From assembly GCF_030272615.1 (NCBI RefSeq), contig NC_081415.1, positions 379,097,392 through 379,161,391 on the forward strand: a stretch of 64,000 nucleotides of DNA. Reading direction: 5' to 3'. The position numbers and the translations under genes were made by a program. The DNA is from Cryptomeria japonica. Taxonomy: Eukaryota; Streptophyta; Pinopsida; Cupressales; Cupressaceae. Within the stretch, counting starts at the first letter, position 1. Each line of letters opens with the position of its first letter. Below the pieces are notes generated by a model that had not been told where the DNA came from, searched no databases, and saw only the letters and a program-made list of their open reading frames with translations. This document shows, in pieces, positions 24,142 through 36,689 of this stretch.

Positions 24142-25068
24142 TGTTGGAATTAGGGATCACTGAGAGGGGGGGTGAATTAGTGATCTACCAAAGATTAAAA
24201 CCACAAACTTATTCTTTATCCACCAGTTAGTTATGCATAGCAAATATGAATACAAACATGCAACAATAAAAGCACAAATCCACAACACCATAATTTTTAC
24301 GTGGAAACCCGAAAAGGGAAAAACCACGGTGAGGATGGAACCCACAATATTCATATATTATGGCTAGGAGTACATAAATATTATATAGAGGGGAATGCAC
24401 TTGCATTTAGGCTCACTGCCTAGAGCTCAATGCTCAAATTAAGTTGCCCAGAAGGCAACCCTCAAGGGAGTATCACTAACCATGCCAAGATAAGTTTCAG
24501 TTAGGCTCAAAATTGTTGATTTTCTCTTCTCTACTAATCACCCTGTTCTTGTCTCAGTCAGCTATCGGTTGATCTAATAGAAAAATGCGCATGTGAAAAT
24601 GCACTCAATTACACCAAAACTGATCGCTACACACATAACACACCAAAAATCAGTCACCACAATGATCTTATCCGGTCTCACCACAAAATGAATCTCCATC
24701 AAGTTGGCTTCAAGAGATGTAATGTGTAGATGAAGTCGGCTCCAATCTTGAACACACCATAGCACTGGACTAAAATATTATAGAAAAAATGCTTCCAATA
24801 GGTCTTACAAAACACCAAGATCACAAAAATAATCACCATAAACACCAAAATCATCGGGGATCATTCCGGATCAAAGCATTATTGAGTTACCCTGTTTTAC
24901 CCTATTATGTTGGTTAACGATCTACCGGTTACCTCCATCTTCTGAATAAGCTAAGTCACAACTGTTGGATTGAACCACTATGAAGTGTTGACATCAATGA
25001 TAAACCTAAATAAATAATCAACTACTGGAAGTCATCTAAGATCACCAGATGAGTGTCAATTGCCAACA
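24142..25068 (-). repeat. N1 5' LTR, 927 bp
   Basis: TGTTGGAATT...TTGCCAACA, homologous over its length to 18005-18947, with small indels (for example a missing ~50-bp piece near 24470). Confidence 0.9.
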
Positions 25069-25822
25069 AAGTATTGGATGTGAAGGACAAAAGGATGGAA
25101 AATAGGTGTTGGATAATGGATGGAGTGTTGGTAGATTTGTGTATGGGTGGATGGATATGTTGTCAAGGTCAGCTTTGGTACAAACATTGATGGGTGGTGG
25201 AGTGATGGAGGATAAGTGGATTTGGTATTCTAATATTTTGATGGAGTAGATATGGAACTTTGGATATAAAGACACAAAATGGATGAAGGAAATGATAGAT
25301 GATTTAAGATAAAGGATTTTGGGACATAGGGACCTAAAATAGCTTTGAAAGGTGGGGAATGTTTAGATGAAGGAATGAAGGAAACTTCGGGAATAATAAG
25401 TTTGGATGCCAATTTTGATTTTTCTTTAAGACACAATGCTTCTATGAGCAACTTGGTAATCCATGAGATTTTTGTATTTTTCTTTCCCTTGTGGTTATTT
25501 GAAATGCATAGATCCTATGAGTGACTTAGTAATTGCCTTGGTTTCTTGATGTTTCTTTTTTCTTAATGGGTCTTTGTGGCTTTTTCAACATTTACTTTTT
25601 CTTCTGGAACATTTTTTTTTTTAACATGTCTTTTAGATGGGACCTGTTGATGTTTAGATGTATGTGGATTTTTGGACTTGTGGATTTTATTCTTGGCACC
25701 CAAATTGCTTCCAAGAGTAATGAGATTCATGGTTGAATAGGAATGATATGGTGGTCTTTTGGATAACTTCATGTAGATTGATGGTTGGAAGGTCCTAAAG
25801 GATGTGTTTCTTTGTTGATCTT
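25069..25822 (-). pseudogene. Gypsy element H, degenerate internal fragment
   Basis: Minus-strand open stretches at 25230-25451 and 25563-25871 are Ser/Pro/Lys-rich. The latter contains LGAKNKIHKSKNPHTSKHQQ, which resembles MGAKSPTRKSENKENN in the G1 linker. The fragment is bounded by N1 on the left and solo LTR S2 on the right. No catalytic motif is seen. Confidence 0.45.
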
Positions 25823-27048
25823 TGTTGGCATTATTGGATGAATTGATTATGTGTTGCATTGATGTCAACACTAGCTGTTATGGTTGGTTACCAATAGACA
25901 GGTTTTGGTTACCGACAAAAGATCTAGTGTTACTGGTAGAAGACACTATCTATTGGACACTTCTGACATGTTTGGATCTATGGAATGTGATTGGTTACAT
26001 GTGGTATGTGCTTCTGGAGCATGTCTTGGTTAGATGGTATTGACTTGGTAATCAGATGCTATCATACACTTTGGTAAACCCTTACCGACACTGGTTTAAG
26101 GTTTTACCAGCAGAGCTTTCATTGAGGAATCTTGTCAGGATGCATAACTAGTGCTGGTGCAACTTCTACATGGATTTCAGGATGTTGAAGATGTTTTTTT
26201 ATCATTCTTCAACTGCTTGAAGACATTGCTTTGGCATGGTGGATCTAGAATAGGTCCGGTACCTACCTAGGTTATGGACTAGTATCATGATAATGTGTTC
26301 TCTACACGTTAACAAGATGTTTTGGGATATTTTATGGATTGGTTATTGTTGTTTTGGTTTTAAGCCAACATGGCATATCATTTTAATATGGATTTATGTA
26401 ATGATCTTATTGTAATATATTTTAGGTGGCTGACCTAATTGGTTTAGGTCTTAGGGTTGGTATAAAATGATGTAAGATCTCATTGTAATAGTGTGTCATG
26501 GTCTTGGAATGCAATATCATATGCGGAGGAGATTTGGTTGATCATAGGTGATCGAATTGGGATTAAGAAAGAGGTCAAAGGCCTCCGATATTGAGCTTAA
26601 CCAAGACTATAATTAGGCATGGTAGATGCTATATTTAGCAGTTCATTATTTTGGATTGTTTTCCATTTATCTTGAGATGGTTGTAGCCTCTCTGTAGTCA
26701 GTGAAACTCTTTTTTAATGAGAAGTATGCTCTAGGTAGTGTGCCTTCCTGCAAGTGCATGCCCCTCATTGTAACACATACTTTCTACAGAAGTATCATCT
26801 GACTATGGGTAGGCTTCCCACCGTGGTTTTTCCCTTTTCGAGTTTTCCACGTACAAATCATGGTGTTATGTGGTATGGTTGCTTTGCATTGATTATCTAT
26901 TTAATTGTTAAGTTATATTGTTTACCGGTATTTGTTTCTGCTTTACTGGTACTTAATCGGGTTAAAGGTTATTAAGTGGATTAAATGTTATAATCTGTTA
27001 ACAACTAATTCACCCCCCCCTCTCAGTTGTTCATCGGTTATCCTAACA
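25823..27048 (+). repeat. Solo copia-type LTR S2, ~1226 bp
   Basis: Starts TGTTGGCATTATTGG, ends GGTTATCCTAACA. ATCTT precedes it (25818-25822) and follows it with a one-base offset (27050-27054). It contains GAATTGATTATGTGTTGCATTGATG near the start, CCCACCGTGGTTTTTCCC at 26816 and CACCCCCCCCTCTCAGTTG near the end, as in C2, to whose LTR it is related. No partner LTR. Confidence 0.85.
26461..26468 (+). promoter_or_regulatory. Putative TATA box of solo LTR S2
   Basis: TATAAAAT followed by GATGTAAGATCTCATTGTA. The same downstream block follows the TATA of the C2 LTRs. Confidence 0.5.
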
Positions 27049-28151
27049 TATCTTAAATTATGGCAGGGTAACTAGATTGTAATATAGGGATGATATGAAT
27101 AGTTAAAGGGATATAAGGACCTAAGATGGATGGAAGAGATGAAGGCTTTAGTTTTGGGTTAAAAGAACCTAATATGGATGGAAGGTATAAAGGAAGATGT
27201 GCATGTTTGGATTTAGATGGAGGTATTTATGATTTTGTAGGGATACCAACATCTTGAGAGTGATCCATGTAGCCAAGACCATGATAATTTGGATTTGATT
27301 ACATATGAAGGGGTTATAATATACGTTGTTCATGGATGCCTAACCATTTGCCTTGATAATGTATGTTTTAACAATATTTTTACTTATTGGATAGTTGTTT
27401 CTTTTCAAACAATTTTTGAGTCCATTTAGAGGAGGATATGGTATGGAAGGAATGATAATCTCGTGAAGTAGACTAGATTGGATGAAAGTGGAGGAACCAA
27501 TTTATATGTAAGGGGTTAATGAATAGCTTGTATAGAGGTGATGGGATCTTGAGATACTTTGATCTTGACTTGGAAGAGGATCATTAGATTTCATTTTAAG
27601 AGTGCTTTGCTCTTGATTTTGAATGGGATCATTGGATGAGATGGAAAGGATATCATGATCTTTCTTAGGAGGTGGATTATTCATGGGACTTGGAATGATA
27701 CTTTACTTTTGAGATGGAAGAGGGTAATCTTGGATGAAATGACAAAGAATGAGGGGATCATCATAAGACTCTTAAAATATGGGATCTTGGTCAAAAATTG
27801 GATGGGACTAGAGAGTTTTGGTATATTGATCTTGATTCACGTTGTGACTTGTTTCTTCATGATTTGGTTTATCCTCTTAATATGGGGTATGAGTTTGGAT
27901 ATGTGAGGTATATTCTTGGATGGAGCCCATATTTTAGCCTAATATAAACATATTTTAAATGAGACTCTCTGGAGTGGGTTTGATTGGGAATGAAGCATAT
28001 GGTGGAATTGGACCTAGGATTTTTAAATTATAGAAGGATTTTGTATCAAGAAATAGATTAGACTGGGTTTGTGTTATGGATATCCCTTGCGGTTAAACTT
28101 GAAAGATGTCATCATTGGATGTATTGTTTGATGGAGATGGTGTGGATTCTT
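27049..28151 (-). pseudogene. Gypsy element H, Ser/Pro-rich fragment
   Basis: Minus-strand translation gives KESTPSPSNNTSNDDIF near 28100, similar to PKESIPTPPESLQESS upstream of the G1 protease, and at 27502-27684 a polar stretch (SSNDPIQNQEQSTLK). It continues across the nested stack into the gag fragment at 60346. No protease block could be found. Many stops. Confidence 0.45.
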
Positions 28152-29215
28152 TTGAACATAAAAATACTCTAAGAAGGGGGGTTGAATTAGTGTATGATTT
28201 ATCACTTCAAAAACACTTTTAATCTCTCAAAATAAATTAACTATTTAATGCATAAGAATGAGAAGATCAACAATACTTCACACAACACCAGGATATACAT
28301 TGAAAAACCATGATGGGAAAAAACCACTCTGAGAAAATGCTGCTTGGAACTACTATCCATATCTAGCCTCACAAATGTATCAACTAATTAAAATTAATTT
28401 GAAGGAACCAACCTTTAGGAGACACTAATCCCCTATTGTTTATGGACACTAATTCAAAAGAGCACCAATCCAAAGGAGAACCTACCCCTACACTTTACTT
28501 TAAAATCTAGGGTAACAATTCTTTTACAATCACTTGATTTTAAGGCACAAACCTCCAAGAGACACCAATACCCTATACTAACATACAAGACTACAATCTT
28601 GATGTAATACAATGAATCAATATGAACCTCTATAGTTCTACTCCACCTCTTCAAAAATTTGGTTCACTCTCTTTCAGCTCTGCAAATCACTCTCTTCTCA
28701 GTCCAGTATTGCATACAAACTATGCCGATTTACATCCTATTTGTATACCCTATATTTTTCCTCCATAAGATCAGCCAAAACATAGCTCATCACAAATCAA
28801 ACAAAGAGTAGTTTGCATCATTATCATACAATATGATATGTACAACTTTCTATGTTTCTTTAGGATCATTTATTTAGTCGGTTTTAATTATGTTCTTATC
28901 ATCATAGCATAGAGAATCTACTCCATTTGGTAACTATCTAATTTTATTCAATAAATAGTTGTCTAAGATGACTTGTGCAAGTTCCCAGAATGCTATTTTA
29001 TCACGCCAAAACAAGCTCTTCTACATCTTTAAATCTGGACCATTGATTCTCATAAATTGACCAAAAAAGATTCAGTTGTTGTCACCACCATGGCGGTTCC
29101 ATGCGCCACACCACATTACTATCAACACAAACTTCTTGGGTGTTTATCTAAGTCACATTAGCTATTAGAGACACATGGAAATAAGTCACAATATCACGAC
29201 CTGTCATTAGCATAA
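28152..29215 (-). repeat. Copia-type LTR S3, first part (interrupted)
   Basis: LTR of the C1 family in opposite orientation. It begins near CTAAGAAGGGGGGTTGAATTAG, then ACACCAGGATATACATTG and GGGAAAAAACCACTCTG, and carries repeats matching the C1 'AGGGGTTGGTGC' region in reverse. It breaks off at CATAA where C3 begins; its end appears to lie at 60269-60345. No internal region adjoins it, so it is a solo LTR or fragment. Confidence 0.6.
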
Positions 29216-30561
29216 TGTTAGTAACAACAATGGAGGAAAACTAAGAGGGGGGGTGAATCAGTTTTCACCAGATCAAAAAAATTAATCACAAATACAGATT
29301 AGATAAATTTCAGCAATAACAAATATAGGAAAATTGACAACACAACACCAAGATTTTGACGTGGAAAAATTGGTTAAGGGAAAAACCATGGTGGAAACCT
29401 ACCCACAATAAGATGATACTCTATAGTAGTATGTGAAAATATTATAATAGGGAATGCACATGCATTCAGGAACACTTCCTAGAGCTCACTGCTCAAAAGA
29501 TAATGACCTAAAAGGCTACAACACTCAAGAAAGTCTCACTAACTTACAACAAGATATAAACTACAATCCAGAAGGAATGAAATGCAATAATAGAATCTTC
29601 AAATTCCTAATGACAGTTCTAGTTAAGCACAATTGTCTTCTTTGCAACACCAATCTCCTCTCAATACACCATATCAAAAGATGAAATCTTTTTTGCACTT
29701 TTGCACATATACCACTCTTTGATAGTGCATACACAACCTCAATACCAAAATTGCATGACAATATCACCTATTTATACAACTCATCAACCTTGACAACAAG
29801 ATCGGCCAAATCCTCAACTCATAATTACAAAGATACATCACACAATATAAGGATCAACCATTGGACCAATATAATGATATACATGACATAACATGGACCT
29901 AAATAAAATATCCAAACACGCAACGCCACTGGAAATTACGCCAAGATCAACCAAAACACACTACATCATAAATACCACATAACATGATGAACATCACTGG
30001 ATCAAAAAAATAACCAAGAACACTCAAACAACGGCAACTATCACGATCAATGCACATCATCAAAAAAATGGGACACAATTAGGAAACACTAGAAAGCATG
30101 TTAGAATCATCAGAGATAGTTGCACCATCACCACTTATCAAATCTTTATATGTCAACGTCTGAAACTCAAGAACACTCAATCAGTAGCAACTATCACAAA
30201 GAAAGATAACTTGTGGAGCACCAAATCACGAACCATCTGAAATGAAGATACGCAAGGCCATCCCAAAAATCCTCCCAAACACTCATCTCAATATCTAATC
30301 ACACTAGAATATATCGGAGGAAATACTGAACTCTACAAAGCACTGATCAGCAAAACAAACTGCAAACTAGATCATATGCTATGATCAATTAAGCATCCTA
30401 GATCACTAAAACTAATACAGAAGAATATAATGATACTAGAAATACTCCATACACCAAACCAAAATCACAATAAACCAATATGCAATCACTAGAGAAATAA
30501 ATCATAGGAATATGTTGACATCAATGACAACAACATATCTTAGCAGCAACAATGTCCAACA
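29216..30561 (-). repeat. C3 3' LTR, 1346 bp
   Basis: TGTTAGTAACAACAATGG...ATGTCCAACA. Carries AGAGGGGGGGTGAATCAG at its plus-strand start and GGGAAAAACCATGGTGG near 29380, the shared U5 marks. Ends at the polypurine tract. Confidence 0.8.
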
Positions 30562-30576
30562 ATCTTCCCCTTTGGC
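30562..30576 (-). other. C3 polypurine tract
   Basis: ATCTTCCCCTTTGGC next to the LTR; the minus strand reads GCCAAAGGGGAAGAT. Confidence 0.75.
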
Positions 30577-30833
30577 ATTGATGGCAACATATGAATGTGA
30601 AAAACAATCAATGAAAAGAAAGAAAACAACTCCAACAAACTTCCCCCTAAGATCAACAAGATAAAATATTTTTTCACATGCTTCTCTCCTCCTTTGATAG
30701 CAATGCCAAAGATCTCAAAATAGAAAACCAAACCCTCACGTAGACTACTCCACTAGAGGAGCAACACCAACTCATCAATATAGATAAATAAATAAGAATG
30801 TGAAGTCCACTGGATTGATGCAACTCAATGTAT

Positions 30834-32350
30834 CTAGTTCTTATCCAGAGGGGTGGATACCCCTAACTTGTCTCTCAAATAGATAAATGTATCTGTAGGA
30901 AAAGGCTTAGTGAAAATATCAGCAATTTGTTCCTTTGTAGACACATATTCTATCTTCACTTCTTCTTCACTAACTTTTTCTCTCAAGTAATGATATTTGA
31001 TTGACATTTTTTTAGTTTTTGAATGTTGCACCGGGTTCTTTGACATGTTAATAGCACTGGAATTATCACAATATATGATAGTAGGCTCATCATAGAGAAT
31101 TTTGATATCCTTCAACATTTGCTTCATCCAAACCACCTGAGTGCAACTACCAATAGCAACAATGTACTCAACTTCAACAATAGATAAGGAAATTGATTCT
31201 TGTTTCTTACTAGTCCATGAAACTAATTTCTTGCCTAAAAAAGAAAGCACCACCGGAGGTACCCTTATTGTCATCAACATCACCAACCCAATCAACATCA
31301 ATGTAAGCACATAACATGAAATCATCATTCTTTGGATACCACAAACCATAATCCACAGTTCCCTTGAAGTATCTGAATATTCTCTTTACAATAGTGACAT
31401 GACTCTCTTTTGGATCAGCTTGATATCTAGCAGCCATGCACACATCATGCATAATGTCTGACCAAGTTTGAGTAAGATATAGCAGTCCACCAACCATAGA
31501 TCTGTACAAACTCTGATTAGCTTTCAGAGATTCATCATTCTTAGACAATTTTCAGTCAGTCACCATAGGAGTTCCAACTGGTTTGGAGTCATCTAACCCA
31601 AAATTCTTCAACAATTCCTTCACATATTTAGTTTGAAATATAAAAATAAATTTCCAGTCTACAAAATCTGCCAACCTAAGAAAAAAATCATTTCTCCTAT
31701 CATAGACATCTCAAATTCTTTCTGCATATCACTGACAAACTTCATGCTCAAGTCATCATCTCCTCCAAAGATAATATATCAACAAAGACTTCAACAATCA
31801 AGATGTTATCATTCTCAATCTTACAATATAGATTAGCATTCCCTTTATTAAATCCTAATTTTAGAAAATACTTATCCAATCTAGCATACTAGGCTCTAGG
31901 GTTTTGTTTCAATCCATAAAGAGATTTCTTCAATTTACATATCATGTATCCATCAAGTTTCTCAATGTAGACTTCTTCCTCAAGATCACCATTCAGAACA
32001 GATGACTTATATCTAATACACTTTGAAATATTTATAGGCAACATATGCAAGCAACAATCTAATAGCTTCAAGTATGGCTATCAGAGAAAAAGTCTCCTCA
32101 TAATCAATTCCTTCTTTCTATGAATATCCTTTACATATAATCTTGCTTTATTTCTAACAACTTCACCAACTTCATTCAATTTATTCCTGAATACCCATTT
32201 AGTACCTATAAAATTTTTATTTTTAAGTTAAGAACAAGCTCCAATGTGTTATTATTTTCAATCTAATCTAATTCTTCTTCCATAGCTTTCATCCAATTTT
32301 CATCTTTGCAATCCTCAACAACATCTTTAGGTTCAATTTTAGAAATCAAA
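30834..32350 (-). pseudogene. C3 reverse transcriptase and RNase H, degenerate
   Basis: From right to left: an RT finger segment (31889-32071: [31 protein letters not shown]), a decayed palm, then SLYRSMVGGLLYLTQTWSDIMHDV and VKRIFRYFKGTVDYGLWY (31210-31548), a frameshift, and RNase H (30834-31349) with VEVEYIVAIGSCTQVVWMKQ, IIYCDNSSAINMSKNP, HSKTKKMSIKYHYLRE and the terminal EQIADIFTKP. The order and motifs are those of Ty1/copia. The YVDD box region is unreadable. Several stops and at least one frameshift. Confidence 0.85.
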
Positions 32351-32355
32351 CATAT

Positions 32356-33897
32356 TGTTGGCATTGTATTGTAATTGATGTCAATCAGTAAGTATGTCAA
32401 CTGGTATGCAAGATGTTGTTGTTACCATCATTAGATATTGTTGGCATGTTGATGTCAACTAGTATGGGATGTCAACTGGTATGTCTATCAATCGGTAAGC
32501 AAACAAACCTGATAAGTACAGTTCGAGCTAGTATGTTCTAACCGGTAGAATAGTGAAGTGCATGATATGAAGGTTAATTGGTTAGTATATATTGGTAGCA
32601 TGTTCGGTCAGTGACTCAGTTTGAACCGACACAATCAAGTGAGCTCGATACTGACAGAGATGTCATGTGGACTCTAGGTGGAGAACATGCAGTGATAGGT
32701 GAATGGTGTGTTGATGAAGTAGTTGCTGACTAGGTCAGTATTAAATGGCAACTGCAAAAAACATGGATCAGTTGTAGAGGATTGCAGCTCAAAGCAAATC
32801 TAAGGGCATAGATTTTATTCTTTGGCATTATGATTGAAGCAGGATATTAGAAAAAGAAACTGCTAGATCATTTATTGCGATCGACAAAATCAAGATCGAT
32901 GAACTGAGTCTAGATTGCTAAATATAGTAAACATTTATAGGATGAATAAAAAGAGGAAAGCGATTTTTGTTGAACTATTGTAGGTTGTCGATTCAAGAAG
33001 ATGAAATTTGATTTGATATGGATCAAGGTCAATAAAGAAAACCCTAAGCGCATGAAGTTTGAGTTTCTATTTTGGCGGGAAAGCAAGAGTATAAGTGTGC
33101 ATATCGTAGATCTAAGATATTTTATGCCTAATGAGAGATTTATGATAAAGTGAATCTCTACGATGTGAGAGTTGATCAATTTTAGTGTGATAGAAAAATA
33201 TTGAAGTGACTGAGTATTGGAGAAGAACCGGTAAGATAAGTGTAACAGGCAAGGGTTGAGGTTACTGGTAAATAGTTGTAGAGGTCAACAATTTATTAAA
33301 CTGGCAGTGTCTGAACCGTTAAGATAGTAGCAGAGAGTGAAGGAGAGCAGAGTGATTTTCAGAGAAGATCTGACAAGGCAAAAACTGAGTTGTAGAGGAT
33401 TCAAATAGAAAGAACATAGGACCAGTGGAAGAGAAGCAGTGTGACAAAAAAGAGTTTAACCAGTAGAGATAATTGTTTCTAGGGGTTACAAAACTAATTT
33501 GTAATAGGTGTTTATCATTGTATTGATTTAAATCTCATTGTATTTCACTGAGGGGTTGGTGCTCCTTGATTTGGTACTCAAAATAGATTAGAGGTTGGTT
33601 CTCCTTTGGGTAGGTGCCCATAAATTGTTAGGGGTTGGTGCCCCTTGGGTTGGTGCCCTAAACATTGTAAAACTGTTATTTCATTGTGAGGCTGGATTGG
33701 AGCAGTAGATCTCCAACAACATTTCTCACTGAGGTTTTTCCCACATTGGGTTTTCCTCGTATATCTGGTGTTATGTGATGTTCTCTTGTGTGTGGTTTCT
33801 TGTTAGTTCTTTCATTATCCTACTGGTTGCACACATTGTTTGAAATTATTCATAATCACTAATTCACCCCCCTCTCAATGATATCTTGTGTTCTAGA
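32356..33897 (+). repeat. C1 5' LTR, 1542 bp
   Basis: TGTTGGCATTGTATTG...CTTGTGTTCTAGA. Near 33540-33660 it holds three or four variants of 'AGGGGTTGGTGCYCCTTGG' (a short internal tandem array). CACCCCCCTCTCAATG lies near the end. Confidence 0.9.
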
Positions 33898-33912
33898 ATT
33901 GGTATCAGAGAC
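33898..33912 (+). other. C1 primer-binding site (tRNA-iMet type)
   Basis: ATTGGTATCAGAGAC directly follows the LTR; TGGTATCAGAG is complementary to the 3' end of initiator tRNA-Met. Confidence 0.85.
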
Positions 33913-33974
33913 TTAGGTTCCCGGTTGGTTAAAAAGATTTCTCTAGCTTGGGTAGATTATGGTTTAAGAACACA

Positions 33975-35809
33975 ATGGAAAGGAATGAATCCTCATCCTC
34001 CAAAGCTCACATGTTTGATGGTACCAACTATGCCTTCTAGAGAAAAATAATGTAAACCTATATGTCCTATCTAGCTTTTGATGTTTGGATGTCAGTTGTT
34101 AATGGTTACTTTGTTCCTGCTAGTCCTCCTACTGATCCTGAAGCAAAAAGTAGTTATGACTACAATGCTAAAGCCATGAAGGCTAATATTAGTGGGATTT
34201 TTGATGATGTATCTTCAAAGGTGGATAGATGCAAATCTACAAAGAGCTTGTGGGATAGACTGAAGAAACTTTATGGCGAGGAACCTTGCACCACTGAATC
34301 AGATTGTGACAGCAAGAAGATTTATATAAAAGATGAATGTACAGTTGATAAAAGTAGATTAGTCAATCGTTGCAGTAGAGATGAAGAGGAATCTCATCTA
34401 TTTATGGCATAAAAGACACAAAGTGAGATGCATACATCAAAGAATGATAATGAAACTCAATCTAAAATGCAAGATGTATTTGGCAGTGATGAAGAAGATG
34501 AAGAAGAAGCTGAAGGTGAGGTAGATCTTGAAGGAGAACTAGTGAGTGCACTTGATGAACTTAGTAAAGTGAGGAAATAATACAAAAAGTATAAGAATGC
34601 TGCTATAGAGGAACAAGATAGATTAAACAAATGTCTTCAAGAATCGGAACAAACTATTGCCAATCTAAAAGATCAAGTGGATGATGCTAATAGAATAAAT
34701 GAAGGATCAACATTAGATTTTGATACCAAGAAGTGTAGGTGTAAAGAGTTGGAATCAGAAGTGGAAACAAAGGGAAAGGAATTTAAGAACCTAAAATATG
34801 AAATAGCAAAGCTCATAATAGAGCTTGAGAAGTGTCAAGATGAACTCAAACTAAGGAAGAAGTATGATGGTGGCACCAAAGCAGTGGATGAAATGTTGAG
34901 TAAATAAAAGTACTCAAAAGATACCATCAGATTAGGATGTGAGGTTGGAAAATGTTCTACCAATGAGAAATCATCAAAAAGTGACATAAATTTTGTCTCT
35001 TCAAATGATAATGGTAGTAGGAAAACTTTCACAGTCAGAAATGCTCCAAGGAAGAAAATTGACTTGACCACTACTGATAAAGTTTGAAGACTCAGACTTC
35101 TACAACAAAGAAGAATAATGCAGATCCAAAAGGAAAATTAAAGTTGAATGATGATGGTTGCATCAAAGACAAGAGTGCAAGAAATTATAGAAGACCTCCT
35201 GCTAGAAGAAGATCAAACAATGTTGTTGCACACAAAACTGATAATAGGAGAAGGCCAAGACATATGTTTGTTGTAAATGAGCATCCCAAGATTAGCAACA
35301 AAGGAAGAAGGAATGGAGAAAACAAGCTTGCAAGATCACCACATGTTTGGCATAATAAGTTTGTAAGTTATAATCTGTCCTTCTTTGGTTACTTCTTTTC
35401 ATGTAAAGGATATGGTCATAGAAGTCATGAATGTAGAAAGAAGAATTTTCAATCATATGGTAGCCTCTACATGCACTCCCTCAAAAAAGATGCTAGGTGT
35501 AACAATCATACTCAATATGTAAGAAGTTATAAAGCATATGAGAATCAAAGACCTGGATGGAACAAAAGGAGAAGTGTTCACGCAAGATCAAGAAATCTAT
35601 TGGTTTCAAAAGTTGGCATGAACATAGTATGTTACTACTGCAATAATTTTGGTCAACCTGCAAAATTTTGTAGAGAAAGGACTATTCAGCAAAAGAAAAT
35701 TCATACTGCTCCAAAGACTGAAAATGAGAAAAGGAGAGAAATCAAGAAAGTATGGAGAATGAAGCAAGGCAATATGACCATGGGCAGGTACTGTGCATTC
35801 AATGCATAG
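33975..35809 (+). pseudogene. C1 gag, broken
   Basis: Start at ATG 33975 (MERNESSSSKAHMFDGTNYAF), then a TAG where copia Gags have Trp. The UBN2-type capsid domain follows at 34062-34412 (YDYNAKAMKANISGIFDDVS, CKSTKSLWDRLKKLYG) with an internal deletion. Then comes a coiled coil (34470-34907, KCRCKELESEVETKGKEFKNL). The basic NC region at 35084-35809 has a first knuckle lacking one Cys (FSCKGYGHRSHEC) and a second, CYYCNNFGQPAKFC, where His is lost. Overall this is coil plus knuckles, the same plan as ORF1 of N1/N2 but with the capsid domain present. Stops at 34410, 34578 and others. Confidence 0.75.
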
Positions 35810-36339
35810 GTGATGTCTCCTAAGGCTTAATGGAGATGCAGGACCTTAGGGGGAGTTACATATTGATCACATTATTCACCCCCCAAATTTGAAAAGGATA
35901 AATGTAAGGACATGTTGCTACTGGTATAAGGGAGAAGATGGATGGCAGTGTGTGTAGTTAGTTCCTTGGCTACACATCTACATGTGAGATGGATTACTGT
36001 TGCAAGTGTCGAAGTATAGTTAAAACTACAAAATGGTAGCATAAGCATTTGACTTAGGAAGATGGAGTTTAGTGGATAAAGTATTCCTATGGAGATATTG
36101 GTCCGGTATAGGGTTAACTAGAATTGCAGATTATGTGAGTCAATGTAATCTGGAATCATTGCAGTGATTCCTGTGGCTTGGACTGAGGAAATTATGTCTT
36201 AGGTGATACTAGAGAAGTATTGTGTGAAAATGTGTTGGTCTGGTAGTCGACCTTATGTGCATGTATCATTATGATTTAACTAGTTTGGTTTTTGACATGA
36301 TGTTGATGTGTTTTAGCATTATGGTCATGCAAGATTATG

Positions 36340-36560
36340 TCACAAGGTTATGATGGATGCTATGAAAGAAGAGTTCTAACAGATTGAAAAGAACAAGATT
36401 TGGGAATTAGTTCCTAGACCAGTAGATAAAAATGCCATTGGTACTAAATGGTTCTACTGGAACAAGATGAATGAAGAAGTTAAGATTGTCAAGCATAAAG
36501 CAAGATTAGTGTGTAAAGGGTATTCTCAAGTAGGAGGTATAGAATTTGAAGAAGGACAGA
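36340..36560 (+). pseudogene. C1 reverse transcriptase N-terminal fragment (misplaced)
   Basis: Translation gives DAMKEEF, stop, QIEKNKIWELVPRPVDKNAIGTKW, then [20 protein letters not shown], the start of a copia RT. It lies between two gag fragments, not after integrase, which marks a rearrangement. Confidence 0.75.
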
Positions 36561-36689
36561 GACACATTTTACTTCTTCAAGTGAAAGTAAAGAAAAATAG
36601 AGCTTTACAATTAGCAAAGCTACCGAGATGAAGACCTATGTTGAAGCTACTAGAAATTAGCTTGTGAACCAGAATGCTCAAACTATTGA

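Larger units (their letters stand above)
18005..25068 (-). mobile_element. Non-autonomous LTR element N1 with gag-like and giant second ORF
   Basis: A 7064-bp minus-strand element bounded by perfect AAGTA duplications (18000-18004; 25069-25073). LTRs are 943 and 927 bp and start TGTTGGAATTAGGGATC. It has a degenerate tRNA-iMet primer site (24127-24141) and a polypurine tract (18948-18962). The interior holds two minus-strand coding regions and no protease, integrase, reverse transcriptase or RNase H motif. Both coding regions contain stops. The LTR tails, primer type and polypurine tract match the copia elements of the window, so it was probably mobilised by copia enzymes. N2 at 43809-50546 has the same gene order with recognisably related proteins. 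Confidence 0.9.
29216..32355 (-). mobile_element. Copia element C3, 3' part
   Basis: Minus-strand Ty1/copia element: 3' LTR (29216-30561), polypurine tract, RNase H and reverse transcriptase. It is split at 32355/59624 by C1, and its integrase piece lies at 59624-60268. No 5' LTR, gag or protease is found beyond 60268. The 5-mer CATAA stands both before the LTR (29211-29215) and after the truncated end (60269-60273). Confidence 0.8.

Noticed and set aside
26806..26825. Relation between the copia U5 motif CCCACCGTGG and the tRNA-Lys primer-site sequence
   Set aside because: A shared 10-mer is suggestive, but the contexts differ and nothing else supports common origin.
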